The notes beneath the pieces were generated by a model. The model was not told the origin of the DNA, ran no database searches, and saw nothing but the letters and a program-made list of their open reading frames with translations. From NCBI GenBank assembly GCA_963722965.1, contig CAVROX010000008.1, positions 1 through 64,000 of the forward strand: a stretch of 64,000 nucleotides of DNA. The letters run 5' to 3'. How positions within the stretch are numbered: position 1 is the first letter of the stretch; each line of letters opens with the position of its first letter. Source of the DNA: DATLSM01 sp963722965 (GTDB taxonomy: Bacteria > Actinomycetota > Thermoleophilia > Solirubrobacterales > 70-9). Positions 29,050 through 39,342 of the stretch are shown here, piece after piece. Made by a program: the position numbers and the translations under genes.

Positions 29050-29276
29050 AGGCAGGTGGACCGGGTTCAAGGGAAAGACGCGGGCCCCCGAGCGCATCGA
29101 GAAGCTGTTCGAAATCCACGGTGCGCTTAGGGCGGCCAGCTTTGCCCACCACGCCTTCGGCGCGCGATCGCTCTCGCCTACTGCGTTGAGGAGTCTCGCG
29201 GCACGCGGGATCTCGACCTCAACTTCCTCGGCGAGGACGATCCCGCTTATCGGAAGCCGAAGTGGCTGAGTTTGAG
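29050..29276 (+). pseudogene. Fragment of an AbiEii-like nucleotidyltransferase
   Basis: Reading with one frame change near 29160 gives RIEKLFEIHGALRAASFAHH, then FGGAIALAYCVEESRGTRD with DLDLNFLGED directly after. The glycine-rich turn, the AlAY helix and the Arg-x-Thr-x-Asp-x-Asp catalytic loop match the N-terminal core of AbiEii-type nucleotidyltransferase toxins. The protein stops about 14 residues later at 29276, where the family usually continues for more than 100 residues. It is therefore a remnant between pgl and the convergent FAD oxidase. Confidence 0.5.
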
Positions 29277-30638
29277 CTAGACCTCGCCGAGGGAGACGGT
29301 GTGGTTGGCGAGGATCCGGCCCGCCGGGTCCCAGTTGCGCTTCACTTCGACCAGGCGGGCGCAGACGCCTGGAGGCAGGATCGCGCCGACGTCGCAAGGG
29401 CGCTCGGTGAAGTTGTAGTAGGCGCCGGCGATCCAGGGCGCCATCGACTCCTCGATCTGTGTCAGGTGGCGAGGGATCGCCTCGCCGAGCTCCGGCGTCA
29501 TCGGCATCCCGACGCTGTAAAGGGCAAAGCCGGCGCCGAGCTCGCAGAGGGCGCCGCCGTCCCCCGGCGGGCGGCCGAGCTCGCCGCCGAGGTGGCGAAG
29601 CTCGCTCAAGAGCAGCGGCGAGCCCGAGTCAGGGCCCGTGAGGGCGACGAAGGCGTCGATCGCCTCGTCGCTTAGCGCGCCGATCAAGTGTCCGTCGCCG
29701 ATCCCCGGTACAGGGTGCTCGGGGTCCATATGGATGTGACACAGCCCCGCGGCGGGCATCCAGCCGAAAGTGTCGATGATCGGCTCGCCCAACTCGCGCA
29801 GTGGCGCGATCGCGGCTTCCCCGGCCTCCTGGCTGCCGATGCAGGCAGCGCCGATCGTCAGCAGCGGCCGCCCGCGGATCGGCTCGGGAACGTCGGGGAT
29901 ATCGGGTGGTGTGAGAAAGCGGACGATCGAGGTGACCTCGTCGGGGACGGTCTCGGTCCAGTCGCGGTAGGCGCGGACCGCGGCGGCGCCGACCTCGGCT
30001 CCGAAGAGAAGCGCCCCGGCGTAGACCTCGGCGACCGGCAGAAGGTCGAAGTGCAGCGCGGTGACGATCGCATAACCGCCGCCGCCGCCGCGAAGCGCCC
30101 AAAAGAGATCGGCGTCGTTTTCGGCGTCGACCGTTCGCCTCTTAGCGTCGGCGCTCACCAGCTCGATCGCCGCGACCCGGTTGCAAGCGAGCCCGTGGCG
30201 GCGGCCCAGCCAGCTGAGCCCGCCTCCCAGCGAGTAACCGATGACTCCGACGTCTGGGGCCGAGCCCGGCATGAAGGAGAGGCCGTGAGCGCCCGCGGCC
30301 TCAGAAAGCTCGACGACCAAAACGCCCGCCTCGACCCGAGCGGTACCGGCGCTGGGGTCGATCTCGATGCCCCGCATCCGCGACGTCTTGAGCAGGATCG
30401 CCCCGTCGAGTGGTCCGAGCGGGGCGGCGCCGTGTCCGGTGCCCTGGGGGGCGACCTTGAGGCCTCGCTCGGCGGCGAAAGCGACGGTGGCAGCGACGTC
30501 CTCAGCACTCTCGGCGAAGGCCACCGCGGCGGGGCGCTGATCGGCCGCCAGGTTCCAGGCGGCGCGAGCCTCCTCCCAGTCGGAGTCCTCGGGGGTGGCG
30601 ATCCGGCCGGCGATCTGCAGTCCGCTGAAGTCGGTCAT
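29277..30638 (-). CDS. FAD-linked oxidase of the berberine-bridge / 6-hydroxynicotine-oxidase type
   Basis: The 453-residue protein has the PCMH-type FAD-binding domain: FAAERGLKVAPQGTGHGAAP (the HG pair contains the expected FAD-linking histidine), then DVGVIGYSLGGGLSWLGRRHG. The C-terminus carries the BBE motif YYNFTERP. ATG 30638 is preceded by AAGGAG at good spacing, so the eight residues upstream are not used. Family members oxidise alcohols, sugars or alkaloids with oxygen. The substrate is unknown. It separates the oxidative and non-oxidative pentose phosphate genes and ends exactly where the nucleotidyltransferase remnant ends. Confidence 0.85.
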   Translation of the reverse strand: MTDFSGLQIAGRIATPEDSDWEEARAAWNLAADQRPAAVAFAESAEDVAATVAFAAERGLKVAPQGTGHGAAPLGPLDGAILLKTSRMRGIEIDPSAGTARVEAGVLVVELSEAAGAHGLSFMPGSAPDVGVIGYSLGGGLSWLGRRHGLACNRVAAIELVSADAKRRTVDAENDADLFWALRGGGGGYAIVTALHFDLLPVAEVYAGALLFGAEVGAAAVRAYRDWTETVPDEVTSIVRFLTPPDIPDVPEPIRGRPLLTIGAACIGSQEAGEAAIAPLRELGEPIIDTFGWMPAAGLCHIHMDPEHPVPGIGDGHLIGALSDEAIDAFVALTGPDSGSPLLLSELRHLGGELGRPPGDGGALCELGAGFALYSVGMPMTPELGEAIPRHLTQIEESMAPWIAGAYYNFTERPCDVGAILPPGVCARLVEVKRNWDPAGRILANHTVSLGEV

Positions 30639-30658
30639 CTGGTCTCTCCTTCTGGGAT

Positions 30659-31324
30659 TCAATCGAAGCTGAGGTGCTCGACGGTGCGGGCCGTCCCCAC
30701 CAGCACTTCGCTGACCATATCCGCCGGAAAGAGGCCGTGGGCGGCGACGCCGGGGTCGGCCTCAAGCCGAGCCGCCAGCGACGCAGGGTCTTCGATCGGC
30801 CCGTGGTAGTCGGCGATCAGTCCCTCGTCGGGGCTGGGTGGAGCGTCGCGCAGGGCCACCCGCTCGCCAAGCCGGGCAAGGGTCGAGCGCAGGCCGAAGG
30901 CGAAAAGCTCCAGTGGGACCAGGCCATTCAGGGCGTCCACCGGCTTGCTTGAGTCGGCGATCACGATGAAGCGCTCGGCCGCCGCGGCGACGATCTTCTC
31001 GCGCAGGTGGGCGCCACCGCCGCCCTTGATCAGCCAGCCGTCGGCAGCCACCTGGTCGGCACCGTCAATCGCGATGTCGAGGCGCTCGAGCTCGCCGAAC
31101 CCCTCGACCGAAAGTCCCAGCTCGCGCGCCTGAGCCTCGGTCGCGACAGATGTCGCCACGCAGCGAATCCCGCTCAGGCCGCGCCGCGCCAGCGCCGGCA
31201 GCAGGTAGGTGACCGTCGAGCCAGTGCCCAGTCCCACCGCCATCCCCTCCTCGACCAGCTCGGCCGCCGCCTCGGCGGCTAGCCGCTTCTCGGTGTCGGC
31301 ATCCGGTCGTTGCTGCACGTTCAC
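30659..31324 (-). CDS. rpiA: Ribose-5-phosphate isomerase A
   Basis: The enzyme interconverts ribose 5-phosphate and ribulose 5-phosphate. The 221 residues include GLGTGSTVTYLL (phosphate loop), IDGADQVA with the catalytic Asp, and KGGGGAHLREKIVA with the active-site Lys. The frame is intact. It is divergent from tkt with 40 bases between the starts and is followed by the FAD oxidase gene 20 bases downstream of its stop codon. Confidence 0.95.
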   Translation of the reverse strand: MNVQQRPDADTEKRLAAEAAAELVEEGMAVGLGTGSTVTYLLPALARRGLSGIRCVATSVATEAQARELGLSVEGFGELERLDIAIDGADQVAADGWLIKGGGGAHLREKIVAAAAERFIVIADSSKPVDALNGLVPLELFAFGLRSTLARLGERVALRDAPPSPDEGLIADYHGPIEDPASLAARLEADPGVAAHGLFPADMVSEVLVGTARTVEHLSFD

Positions 31325-31364
31325 GGGAATCTATGCGCTGAGGAATAGGATCGCCGCAGCGAGC

Positions 31365-33463
31365 ATGGAGCCGACCCAGCCGGACATCGACCAGCTCTGC
31401 ATCGACACGATCCGCACGCTGTCGATCGACGCGATCCAGAAGGCCAACTCCGGTCATCCCGGGACGCCGATGGCGATGGCGCCGGTTGCCTACACGCTGT
31501 GGCAGCGCTTCCTGCGCTTTGACCCCGCCGACCCGATCTGGCCCAACCGCGACCGCTTCGTGCTCTCCGCCGGGCACGCCTCGATGCTGCTCTACGCGCT
31601 GCTCTTCCTGGCCGAGGTGCGCGCGGTCGACCCCGACTATGAGGTCGTCGGGGACCCCGCCGTCAGCCTCGAGGACATCAAGCGCTTCCGCCAGCTCGGC
31701 TCGCGCGCCCCCGGTCATCCCGAGTACCGCTGGACCTCCGGCGTGGAGACGACGACCGGACCGCTCGGCCAGGGCGTCGCCACCATCGGTCGGCATGGCG
31801 ATCGCCGTCCAAGCTGGCAGGCCGCCCGCTTCAACCGCCCCGGCTTCGAGCTGTTCGACTTCGACGTCTACGCGATCTGCCGGCGACGGCTGCATGATGG
31901 AGGGGGTCTCCGGCGAGGCGGCCTCGCTCGCCGGCCACCTGAAGCTCGACAACCTCTGCTGGATCTACGACAACAACCACATCACGATCGACGGGCAGCA
32001 CCGACCTCGCCTACAACGATGACGTCGCGGCCCGCTTCATGGGCTACGGCTGGAACGTGACCCGGGTCGGCGACGCCAACGACACCGGAGCTGCTGGCGC
32101 GGGCGTTCGAGGCGTTCAGGGCCGAGAGCGACCGCCCGACGCTGGTCATCGTCGACAGCCACATCGGCTGCGGCTCGCCGCACAAGCAGGACACCGCCGC
32201 CGCCCACGGCGAGCCGCTCGGCGAGGAGGAGGTGCGGGCAGACCAAGCGGGCCTACGGCTGGCCCGAGGATGCCCAGTTCCTCGTCCCCGAGGGCGTGCG
32301 CGAGCACTTCGCCGAGGGCATCGGCAGGCGCGGCGCCGAGGCCCGCGCGGAGTGGGAGCGCGACGCTCGCCGCCTACGCGAGGCAGAGTCCCGGACCTCG
32401 CCGCGGAGATCGAGGCGATGCAGCGACGCGAGCTGCCCGACGGCTGGGACGCGGACGATCCCCGCCTTTGAGCCCGGCCGACGCGAAGGGCGCTCGCCAC
32501 CCGCGAGGCCTCCCGGAAGGTCGAGAACGCGCTCGCCGCCGCACCTGCCCTGGCTGATCGGCGGCTCGGCCGACCTCACCGCCTCGACCACGGTGCGCCT
32601 CGACTTCGACGGCGCCGGCGATTTCGAGCCCGGCGACCTACGCGGGCCGCAAGCTGCACTTCGGCATCCGCGAGCACGCAGGCGGCGGCGATCTCCAACG
32701 GCCTGTCGCTCGTCCAAGCTGCGCCCGCTCTGGTCCGGCTTCCTGATCTTCCCGACTACGCGCGGCCGGCGATCCGGCTCTCCGCGCATGATGGAGCTGC
32801 CGGTGATCTACATCTTCACGCCACGACTCGATCGGGCTGGGCGAGGACGGACCCACCCATCAGCCGGTCGAGCAGCTCGCCTCGCTGCGCGCGATGCCCG
32901 GCCTCGACGTGATGCGGCCCGGCCGACGCCAACGAGGTCGTCGAGGCATGGCGGGTGGCGCTCGAGGCAAGCCACCAGCCGGTCGCGCTCGTCCTTACGC
33001 GCCAGGACGTGCCGGCGCTCGACCGCTCACGGTATGCGCCGGCCGCGGGCCTGCGCGCGGGGCGGCTACGTCCTCGCCGACGCCGCCGACGGCATGCCCG
33101 GAGGTGATCTGATCGCGACCGGCAGCGAGGTGCCCTCTGCCCTCGCCGCCCACGAGGAGCTGAGCGCCGAAGGCGTCCGCTCGCGCGTGGTCAGCCTCCC
33201 CTGCTGGGAGCTGTTTGACCGCCAGGAGCGAGGCCTACCGCGAGGAGGTGCTGCCGCACGCCGTCAGTGCCCGCGTCTCGGTCGAGGAGGCCTCGACGAT
33301 GGGCTGGGACCGCTACGTTGGACCCGCCGGCGCAGTGATCGGCATGCACACGTTCGGCACCTCGGCACCGCTGAAGGACGTGCAGACGAAGTTCGGCTTC
33401 ACCCCGGACCGGGTCGCCGAGGCGGCCCGCGAAGCGCTCGGCCGGGCCACCGCCAATGTCTAA
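31365..33463 (+). CDS. tkt: Transketolase, frame-broken at about 24 sites
   Basis: The enzyme moves two-carbon units between sugar phosphates using thiamine diphosphate. Following the protein through all frames gives KANSGHPGTPMAMAPVAYTL, GDGCMMEGVSGEAASLAGHL (ThDP site), LIGGSADLTAS, IREHAAAAISNG, GEDGPTHQPVEQLASLRA and MGWDRYVGPAGAVIG. This is a full-length transketolase of about 690 residues with no missing motif. I place 22 extra bases and 2 missing bases. Nearly all extra bases sit after a third codon position and form an alternative codon for the same residue, for example 31784/31785 (ACC then A), 32820/32821 (ACG then C) and 33062/33063 (GGG then C). Missing third bases are after 32750 and 33108. 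The net shift matches the final frame. Confidence 0.9.
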
Positions 33464-33487
33464 ACGGACCGCAGGAGGGAGCGAGGA

Positions 33488-34578
33488 ATGAAGCCAACCG
33501 CACGACTGCACGAGGCCGGCCAGAGCCTCTGGCTCGACAACATCACCCGCACGATGCTCGACGACGGCACGCTCGCCGGCTACATCGACGAGCTCTCGAT
33601 CACCGGGCTGACCTCCAACCCGACGATCTTCGACAAGGCGATCGCCGGCGGCGAGGCCTACGACGAGCAGATCGCCACGCGGCGCTGCGCCGACCAGTCC
33701 GGGCGAGGACCTCTTCTTCGAGCTGGCGATCGCCGACCTGCGCCGCGCCGCCGACCTCTTCGCCGCCGGTCCACGAGCGCACCGACGGGGTCGACGGCTT
33801 CGTCTCGCTCGAGGTCTCGCCGCTGCTTGCCGACGACACCGAGGCGACGATCGTGCAGGCCGCGGAGCTGCACGCCAAGGCCGAGCGCGACGAACCTCTT
33901 CATCAAGATCCCCGGGGACCGACGGCCGGGCTCCCGGCGATCGAGGAGTCGATCTTCGCCGGCATTCCGGTCAACGTCACCCTGCTCTTCTCGCGCGAGC
34001 AGTACCTCGCCGCCGCCGACGCCTACATGCGCGGCATCGAACGGCGGATCGAGGCGGGGCTCGACCCGGACGTCGCCTCGGTCGCCTCGCTCTTCGTCAG
34101 CCGCTGGGACGTCGCGGTCGCCGGACGAGGTCCCCGCGGAGCTGCACAACCGACTCGGCATCGCGGTCGGCGGCCGCGCCTATCGCGCCTACCGCGAGCT
34201 GCTCGACTCCGACCGCTGGCAGCGCCTGCTCAACGAGGGCGCCCGCGCCGCAGCGCCTGCTCTGGGCGAGCACCGGGACCAAGGACCCGAAGGCCTCCGA
34301 CATCCTCTACGTCGAGGCGCTGGCCTCGCCCGTTCACGGTCAACACGATGCCCGAGAAGCACGCTCCTCGCCTTCGCCGACCACGGCGAGGTGGGCGAGC
34401 TGCATGGCGGCGGACGGCGGCGACTCTGAGCAGGTGCTGGCGCGGTTCGGCGAGGCCGGGATCGACGTCGACAGCGCTCGCGGCGCGGCTCCAGGAGGAG
34501 GGAAAGCAGGCCTTCGTCGAGTCCTGGAACGACCTGCTCGCCTCGATTGAGTCCAAGCGCGGAGCGCTGGCGGCGTGA
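33488..34578 (+). CDS. tal: Transaldolase, frame-broken at 11 sites
   Basis: The enzyme transfers three-carbon units in the non-oxidative pentose phosphate pathway. Across frames one reads LWLDNITRTML, ITGLTSNPTIFDKAI, LFIKIPGT with the Schiff-base lysine, GIPVNVTLLFSREQYL, GTKDP, and ALASPFTVNTMPE, a complete mycobacterial-type transaldolase of about 360 residues. I place 11 extra bases, such as those after 33703, 33764, 34122, 34249, 34331 and 34402. Each doubles the third position of Gly, Ala, Pro or Leu codons. Their sum matches the change between the starting and final frames. It follows tkt by 24 bases. Confidence 0.9.
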
Positions 34579-34594
34579 GCGGCGCGCGACGTGA

Positions 34595-36273
34595 GTGAGC
34601 GAACGCCCGCCGCTGCGCCAGGCCGCGGCCTGGGGGGAGCTCGAGCGCCACTTCACCGAGGTCCGCGACACGCCACCTGCGCGAGCTCTTCGCCGCCGAC
34701 CCCGGGCGCGGCGAGCGCCTGGTCGCCGACGGCGCCGGCCTCTACCTCGACTACTCCAAGAACCGCGTCACCGACGAGACGCTGATGCTGCTCGGTCGCG
34801 CTCGCCCGCGAGCGCGGCCTGCCGCGAGCGCCGCGAGGCGATGTTCGCCGGCGAGCGGATCAACGTCACCGAGGACCGCGCCGTCCTGCACGTCGCGCTG
34901 CGGATGCCGCGCGACGCGCTCGCTGATCGTCGACGGCGACGACGTCGTGCCCGCAGGTCCACGCGGTGCTGCGACCGGATGGCCGCCTTCTGCCGAGCGG
35001 GTCCGCATCCGGCGAGTGGAAGGGCCACACCGGCAAGCCGATCCGCAACGTCGTCAACATCGGCATCGGCGGCTCCGACCTCGGCCCGGTGATGGCCTAC
35101 GAGGCGCTGCGCCACTACAGCCGCCGCGACCTGACCTTCCGCTTCGTCTCCAACGTCGACGGCACCGACTTCGCCGAGGCGATCCGCGACCTCGACCCCG
35201 CCGAGACGCTCTTCATCGTCGCCTCCAAGACCTTCACCACGCTGGAGACGATGACCAACGCCCGCACCGCCCGCGAGTGGGTGCTCGCCGGCGCTCGGCG
35301 GCGAGAGGCCGCCGTCGCCAAGCACTTCGTCGCCGTCTCCACCAACGCCGAGGAGGTCGCGAAGTTCGGCATCGACACCGACGAACATGTTCGGCTTCTG
35401 GGACTGGGTCGGCGGCCGCTACTCGATGGACTCGGCCATCGGCCTCTCGACGATGCTCGCGATCGGGCCCGAGCAACTTCCGCGAGATGCTGGCCGGCTT
35501 CCACGCGATGGACGAGCACTTCCGCGACGCGCCGCTCGGAGCAGAACCTGCCGGTCCTGCTGGGGCTGCTGGCCGTCTGGTACACCGACTTCTTCGGCGC
35601 GCAGACCGTCGCCGTCCTGCCCTACGACCAGTACCTCACGCGCTTCCCCGCCTACCTCCAGCAGCTGACCATGGAGTCCAACGGCAAGCACGTCACCCTC
35701 GACGGCGTCGCGCGTCGACTACCAGACCGGGCCCGATCTTCTGGGGCGAGCCCGGCACCAACGGCCAGCACTCCTTCTACCAGCTCATCCACCAGGGCAC
35801 GCGGCTCATCCCCTGCGATTTCATCGGCTTCGCCGCAGCCGCTCAACCCGCTCGGCCACCACCACGACATGCTGATGGCCAACGTCTTCGCCCAGGCCGA
35901 GGCGCTCGCCTTCGGCAAGACCGCCGAGCAGGTGCGCGCCGAGGGCACGCCCGAGGCGGCTCGTGCCGCACCGGGTCTTCCAGGGCAACCGCCCGTCCAA
36001 CACGATCCTCGCCGAGCGGCTCACCCCGAGACGCTCGGGCAGCTGGTCGCCCTCTACGAGCACAGCGTCTTCACCCAGGGGGCATCTGGGACATCGACTC
36101 CTTCGACCAGTGGGGCGTGGAGCTGGGCAAGGCGCTGGCCAGGCGATCGTCCCCGAGCTGGAGGCGCGGCAGCGAGCCGAAGCTGCGCCACGACAGCTCC
36201 ACCAACGCGCTGATCCGCCGCTACCGCGAGGCGCCGCGCGGCCGCCCCTTTGATCCGCGAGCCCGCGGAGTAG
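34595..36273 (+). CDS. pgi: Glucose-6-phosphate isomerase, frame-broken at about 22 sites
   Basis: The enzyme interconverts glucose 6-phosphate and fructose 6-phosphate. Read across frames it contains the motifs NVVNIGIGGSDLGPVMAYEA, FVSNVDGTDFAEA, ASKTFTTLETMTNA, GGRYSMDSAIGLS, ESNGKHV, GEPGTNGQHSFYQLIHQGT and DQWGVELGK, with the catalytic Glu, His and Lys in place. Length is about 550 residues. I place 18 extra bases and 4 missing bases. Instructive cases are 34990/34991 (Phe TTC then T) and 35006/35007 (Arg CGC then A); missing third bases follow 35307, 36027, 36083 and 36139. The GTG start at 34595 follows tal by 16 bases. Confidence 0.9.
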
Positions 36274-36274
36274 G

Positions 36275-37677
36275 GTGCCCGCGCTCGACCCGCTCCCGCT
36301 GGCGGCGTCGGCATCGAACCTGCTCGCCGCGCGCGAGCAGATGGCATTCACCCTCGCCTTCCACATCGTCCTCGCCTGTCTCGGCGTCGCCTTCCCGGCG
36401 ATCGATCCTGATCGCCAACTACCTTGGGCTGAAGCGCGACGACGGCGACGCGATGGAGCTGGCGCGGCGCTGGTCGAAAGCGATGGCGGTGACCTTCGCC
36501 GTCGGCGCGGTCACCGGAACCGTGCTCACCTTCGAGTTCGGCCTGTTGTGGCCGCGCTTCATGGAACGCTTCGGCGCCGCCTTCGGCATCGCCTTCGCGA
36601 TCGAGGGGATTTTCTTCTTCACCGAGGCGATCTTCCTCGCGATCTACATGTACGGGTGGAAGCGGCTCGGCGGCTGGGCGCACTTCTGGACGGGGGTGCC
36701 GATGGTGATCACCGGGATCGGCGGCGCCTTCTCGGTGGTCGCCGCCAACGCCTGGATGAACCAGCCGCAGGGCTTCACCCTCGACGCCGCCGGCAAGGTG
36801 GTCGAGCACCGAACCGGTCAAGGTCCTCTTCAACCCGGCGACCTGGTACGAGGTCGCCGCACATGATCCTCGCCGCCTACATCGTGGTCGGCTTCCTCGT
36901 CGCCTCGGTCTACGCGGCCGGGATGCTGAAGGGTCGCCGCGACCGCCTCCACCGCCTCGGCCTGCTGATCCCGCTGACGATCGGCCTGATCGCCACGCCG
37001 CTACAGTTCCTGGTCGGCGACACCGCGGCCCGCGCGGTCGCCGACAACCAGCCGGCCAAGTTCGCCGGCATGGAGTGCATCCAGAAGACCGGGGGCCACC
37101 AGACCGAGTACCTCGGCGGCATCTGCACCGTCGAGCGGGGTGAAGGCGGCGATCCCGATCCCCGACCTCGACTCCTTCCTGGTCGGCTTCAGCGCCAACA
37201 CCAAGGTCACCGGCCTGAACTCGATCCCGCGCCGACGAACGGCCGCCCGTCGACACGCTGCTGCACCTCTCCTTCGACGCGATGGTCGGGATCTGCACCG
37301 CTGTTTATCGCGCTCGGCGTCTGGTTTGCCTACGTCTGGTGGCGGCGGCGCGAGATGCCCGGACGGTCTGGTTTCTGCGCGCGGTGGCGATCTCCGGCGC
37401 AGCGGCGGTGCTCTCGCTGTGGTGCGGCTGGATCGTCACCGAGGTCGGTCGCCAGCCCTGGATCCTGCAGGGCTACATGCGGACCGCTGAAGCCGTCACC
37501 CCGGCCCACGGGATCTGGTTCGCCTTCGCCGCGGTCTTGGTTCTCTATCTGGCGATCGGGACGGCGGCGATCTTGGTCTTGCGTTCGATGTCCAGGCGCT
37601 GGCGCGAAGGCCGCGCCGAACCCGAGGGCGGCGCTCCCTACGCGCCGCCGGCGGCGCTACCGCAGGCCGGCTCGTGA
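36275..37677 (+). CDS. cydA: Cytochrome bd ubiquinol oxidase subunit I, frame-broken at 8 sites
   Basis: This membrane subunit binds haems b558, b595 and d and oxidises quinol. Across frames one sees MAFTLAFHIVLACLGV with the haem-ligand histidine, RWSKAMAVTFAVGAVTGTVL, GFTLDAAGKV, KFAGMECI, and the quinone-loop motif EVGRQPWILQGYMRT. The length of about 465 residues fits a short-Q-loop CydA. Eight extra bases are placed, among them 36858/36859 (Ala), 37229/37230 (Pro), 37299/37300 (Thr) and 37367/37368 (Gly GGT then C). Their sum matches the final frame. It starts with GTG two bases after the pgi stop codon. Confidence 0.9.
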
Positions 37678-38680
37678 CGAGGGCCGACGTCGCCGCCGGG
37701 ATCCTCTGGGTCGGGGCGACCTTCTACGCCCTCTTCGGCGGTGCCGACTTCGGCGGCGGCTTCTGGGACCTGATCGCCGGCGGCGATCGAGCGGGGGGAG
37801 CGGCCGCGGGCGCTGATCCAGCGCTCGCTGACCCCCGTCTGGGAGGCCAACCACGTCTGGCTGATCTTCATCCTCGTCGTCCTGTGGACCGCTTTCCCAC
37901 CTGCCTTCGGCGCCGTGATGACGACCCTCTATGTGCCGCTGGCGCTGGCCGCGGTCGGGATCGTCCTGCGCGGCTCGGGCTTTGCCTTCCGCAAGTCGAT
38001 CGAGGGCCTCCGGGCGCGGCGGGCGGCGGGTGCGACCTTCGCCTTCTCCTCGGTGCTGACGCCATTCTTCATGGGCACGGTGGTCGGCGCGGTCGCCGCC
38101 GGCAACGTGCCGGCGAGCGGCAGCGGGCGATGCCTTCTCGAGCTGGCTGGAGCCGCTGCCGCTAGTGACCGGGGCGATGTTCGTCGCCACCGGCGCCTAC
38201 CTCGCCGCCGTCTTCTTGGTCGGCGATGCCCGCCACCGCGGGGACCGGGAACTCGAGCGCTACTTCGTGCGGCGGGCGCTGGCGGCGGCGCTGGTCGCCG
38301 GCCTCGCCGCCGCCTTCGGCCTGATCGAGCTGCACGCCGAAGCCCGCTACATCTTCGACCGCCTCACCAGCCAGGGCTTGCCGCTGGTGCTCCTCTCTGC
38401 CCTCTGCGGGATCGGCCTCCTGATCGTCCTTCTCGGTGGCGCCCGGCGACCGTTGCGCCCGCTCGCCGGCGGGGCGGTGGTCGCCGTGATCTGGGGCTGG
38501 GGGATCGCCCAGTTCCCCTACCTTTTGCCGATGAGCCTCAAGATCGGCGAAGCGGCCGCGCCGAACGCGACGCTGGACGTCATCTTCATCGTCTTTGCGA
38601 TCGCCGCCGTCCTCGTCCTGCCCTCGCTCGGCCTCCTCTACACGCTCTCTCAGCGGGACATGCTCGAGGGTGAGCATTGA
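37674..38680 (+). CDS. cydB: Cytochrome bd ubiquinol oxidase subunit II, frame-broken at 2 sites
   Basis: The partner of CydA; together they form the high-affinity terminal oxidase. The protein shows LFGGADFGGGFWDLIAGG at the N-terminus, PVWEANHVWLIFILVVLWTA (family signature), RGSGFAFRK and many membrane helices. The start codon GTG overlaps the cydA stop by 4 bases. Extra bases lie after 37787 (Asp GAT then C) and after 38127 (Gly GGG then C), each an alternative third base. The remainder from 38128 to the stop is open. About 335 residues. Confidence 0.9.
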
Positions 38681-39342
38681 TCGAGGCCGTCCTCTTTGAC
38701 ATCGACGGCACCCTGATCAGCACCGGGGGTGCCGGCGCGCTCGCCTGGCGCGGAGCCTTCGAGGAGCTGTACGGAAAACCGCTCGACATCCGCGAGGTGA
38801 CCGAGTCCGGGATGACCGACCCTGAGGTCGGACGCGTCGCGCTGCGCAACATCCTCGGTCGGGACCCCGATGGCCGCGAGCTGGCCACCGCGATGGCCCA
38901 TTACCTGCGCCACCTCTCCGACACGGTCGACCAGGCTGCCGGCTACCGGGTGATGCCGGGGATCGAAGAGTTGGTCGAGCGCCTCGTCGACGACGGGCAC
39001 CTGCTCGGCCTGACCACGGGAAACGTCGAGGCAGCCGCCCATATCAAGCTCGCCCGCGCCGGCCTCAACCGCTATTTCTCATTTGGCGGCTATGGCTCTG
39101 ATTCCAGGGAGCGCACCGAGCTGACCCGTTGCGCGCTTGAGCGTGGCCGGCTGGTCTCGGGCGGGGTCCTGGGCGAGTCCGCCTGCATCTCAGTCGGCGA
39201 TACCCCCCGCGACGTGGCCGCCGGCCACGGGGCGGGGATCGAAGTGGTCGGCGTGGCGACGGGCAATTTCACCGTCGCCCAGCTGCGGGAGGCCGGCGCT
39301 GACCATGTCGTGGCAACGGTCGCCGACGGCTTCCCCGTCTAG
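38677..39342 (+). CDS. HAD-superfamily hydrolase, phosphoglycolate-phosphatase-like
   Basis: The 221-residue protein shows HAD motif I (FDIDGTLI), motif II (LTTGN), and motif IV (VGDTPRDVAAG), with an alpha-helical cap between. The layout resembles phosphoglycolate phosphatases, but substrate choice cannot be read. The TTG start overlaps the cydB stop by 4 bases, so it is translationally coupled to the cytochrome bd genes. Confidence 0.8.
   Translation: MIEAVLFDIDGTLISTGGAGALAWRGAFEELYGKPLDIREVTESGMTDPEVGRVALRNILGRDPDGRELATAMAHYLRHLSDTVDQAAGYRVMPGIEELVERLVDDGHLLGLTTGNVEAAAHIKLARAGLNRYFSFGGYGSDSRERTELTRCALERGRLVSGGVLGESACISVGDTPRDVAAGHGAGIEVVGVATGNFTVAQLREAGADHVVATVADGFPV

Noticed and set aside
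28807..29397. Leftward frame of 196 codons overlapping the nucleotidyltransferase fragment
   Set aside because: Low-complexity Arg and Pro composition, and it overlaps the end of the well-supported FAD oxidase gene.
27494..38128. Programmed ribosomal frameshifting in the metabolic genes
   Set aside because: No common slippery heptamer, stem or rare codon recurs at the shift sites, the density is far too high, and the two-allele wobble reading explains the pattern more simply.
27494..38128. Pseudogenisation of the pentose phosphate and cytochrome bd genes
   Set aside because: Between the shifts all catalytic motifs and protein composition are perfect, there are no substitutions to stop codons in the true frame, and the shifts add up to the right frame in each gene.
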